This document shows positions 5,879 to 6,018 of a stretch of DNA of 6,018 nt, in pieces (the first letter of the stretch is position 1; each line of letters opens with the position of its first letter). The stretch spans positions 1 to 6,018 of the forward strand of contig CAZXBB010000117.1 in the NCBI GenBank assembly GCA_964638815.1, given 5' to 3'. The translations under genes were made by a program, and so were the position numbers. A model generated the notes under the pieces. The model was not told the origin of the DNA. It ran no database searches and worked only from the letters and a program-made list of their open reading frames with translations. This stretch comes from CAZXBB01 sp964638815 (GTDB taxonomy: Bacteria > Planctomycetota > Phycisphaerae > Phycisphaerales > SM1A02).

Positions 5879-6018
5879 GGGGCTGTCGGTTTAATCCACC
5901 GCGCGCGAGCTTGCCGACATACACCATGTTGCGCCAGACAGGAGGTCGGGCCATGGAAGATGGGTACTGGGACTCGCCAGCGATCGATCGCCACCAAGTG
6001 GCGATGTTCGCTCCGACG
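5879..6018 (+). mobile_element. Probable left end of an insertion sequence (cut by the window edge)
   Basis: Near 5879 the sequence changes character. GC falls from about 75% in the preceding 60 bases to about 63% from 5881 to the edge (counted by hand), and a transposase-like reading frame with its own strong ribosome binding site begins at 5953. GGGGCTGTCGGTTTAAT (5879-5895) is a plausible terminal inverted repeat, because its distance from the transposase start is typical of compact elements. The other end and any target-site duplication lie outside the window, so the exact boundary is a guess. Confidence 0.45.
5953..6018 (+). CDS. Probable transposase, N-terminal fragment (runs off the window)
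   Basis: Only the first 22 codons are present, reading MEDGYWDSPAIDRHQVAMFAPT. A textbook Shine-Dalgarno, AGGAGGT (5940-5946), sits six bases upstream of the ATG and is the strongest in the window. The DRHQVAMFAPT stretch resembles, from memory, the start of IS1182-like and related DDE transposases, where a DR-x-Q-x-x-LF-x-PTL motif precedes a DDHPVR block; that next block lies beyond the edge, so the call cannot be confirmed here. An in-frame ATG at 5926 would add nine residues but lacks a ribosome binding site. The coding strand matches sdhA, so readthrough transcription is possible. The start is well supported; the family is inferred. Confidence 0.6.
   Translation, partial: MEDGYWDSPAIDRHQVAMFAPT

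Noticed and set aside
5769..5893. Short ORF between sdhA and the insertion-sequence-like end, considered as the start of sdhB
   Set aside because: It is a Gly/Arg-rich stretch ending in TAA within the proposed element end, with no ferredoxin-like or cysteine motifs.
3753..5954. Minus-strand open frame of 733 codons opposite sdhA
   Set aside because: An antisense shadow from strong GC third-position bias. Its His/Arg/Val-rich translation matches no family, while sdhA on the other strand is unambiguous.

Overview
The window is a high-GC bacterial chromosome segment. It most resembles a planctomycete, perhaps of the Phycisphaerae. This rests mainly on the DUF1844 protein, whose N-terminus (IDSDWKAEALAEKERL) matches planctomycete members as I remember them, and on a Bacillus-type two-subunit succinate dehydrogenase block. 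The assignment is from memory of families, not from a search.

Layout. Bases 1-90 hold no gene I can support. A YraN/UPF0102 nuclease-like gene lies on the minus strand (91-477, possibly from 561). After a spacer of about 300 bases with a 19-base direct repeat comes a minus-strand SurA-like lipoprotein gene (779-2140). Bases 2141-2367 form a divergent control region with a six-copy 12-base tandem repeat, a 7+7 inverted repeat and two oppositely directed -10-like boxes. Plus-strand genes follow: DUF1844 (2368-2856), sdhC (2980-3762) and sdhA (3882-5753). sdhC and sdhA are separated by a five-copy, 16-base degenerate tandem repeat. The right edge carries the first 22 codons of a probable transposase behind a strong ribosome binding site, and probably the left end of an insertion sequence.

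How the genes relate. sdhC and sdhA encode the di-heme membrane anchor and flavoprotein of succinate dehydrogenase (respiratory complex II, TCA cycle), with all expected heme, FAD and substrate residues visible. The third subunit, the iron-sulphur protein SdhB, would be expected next but is not in the window; the insertion-sequence-like segment stands there instead. The lipoprotein is probably an envelope folding factor whose isomerase domain looks degenerate.

I see no CRISPR array, tRNA, rRNA, defence island or obviously new system. The points most worth a second look are the sdhA/insertion-sequence junction, the repeat-rich spacers and the degenerate isomerase domain.
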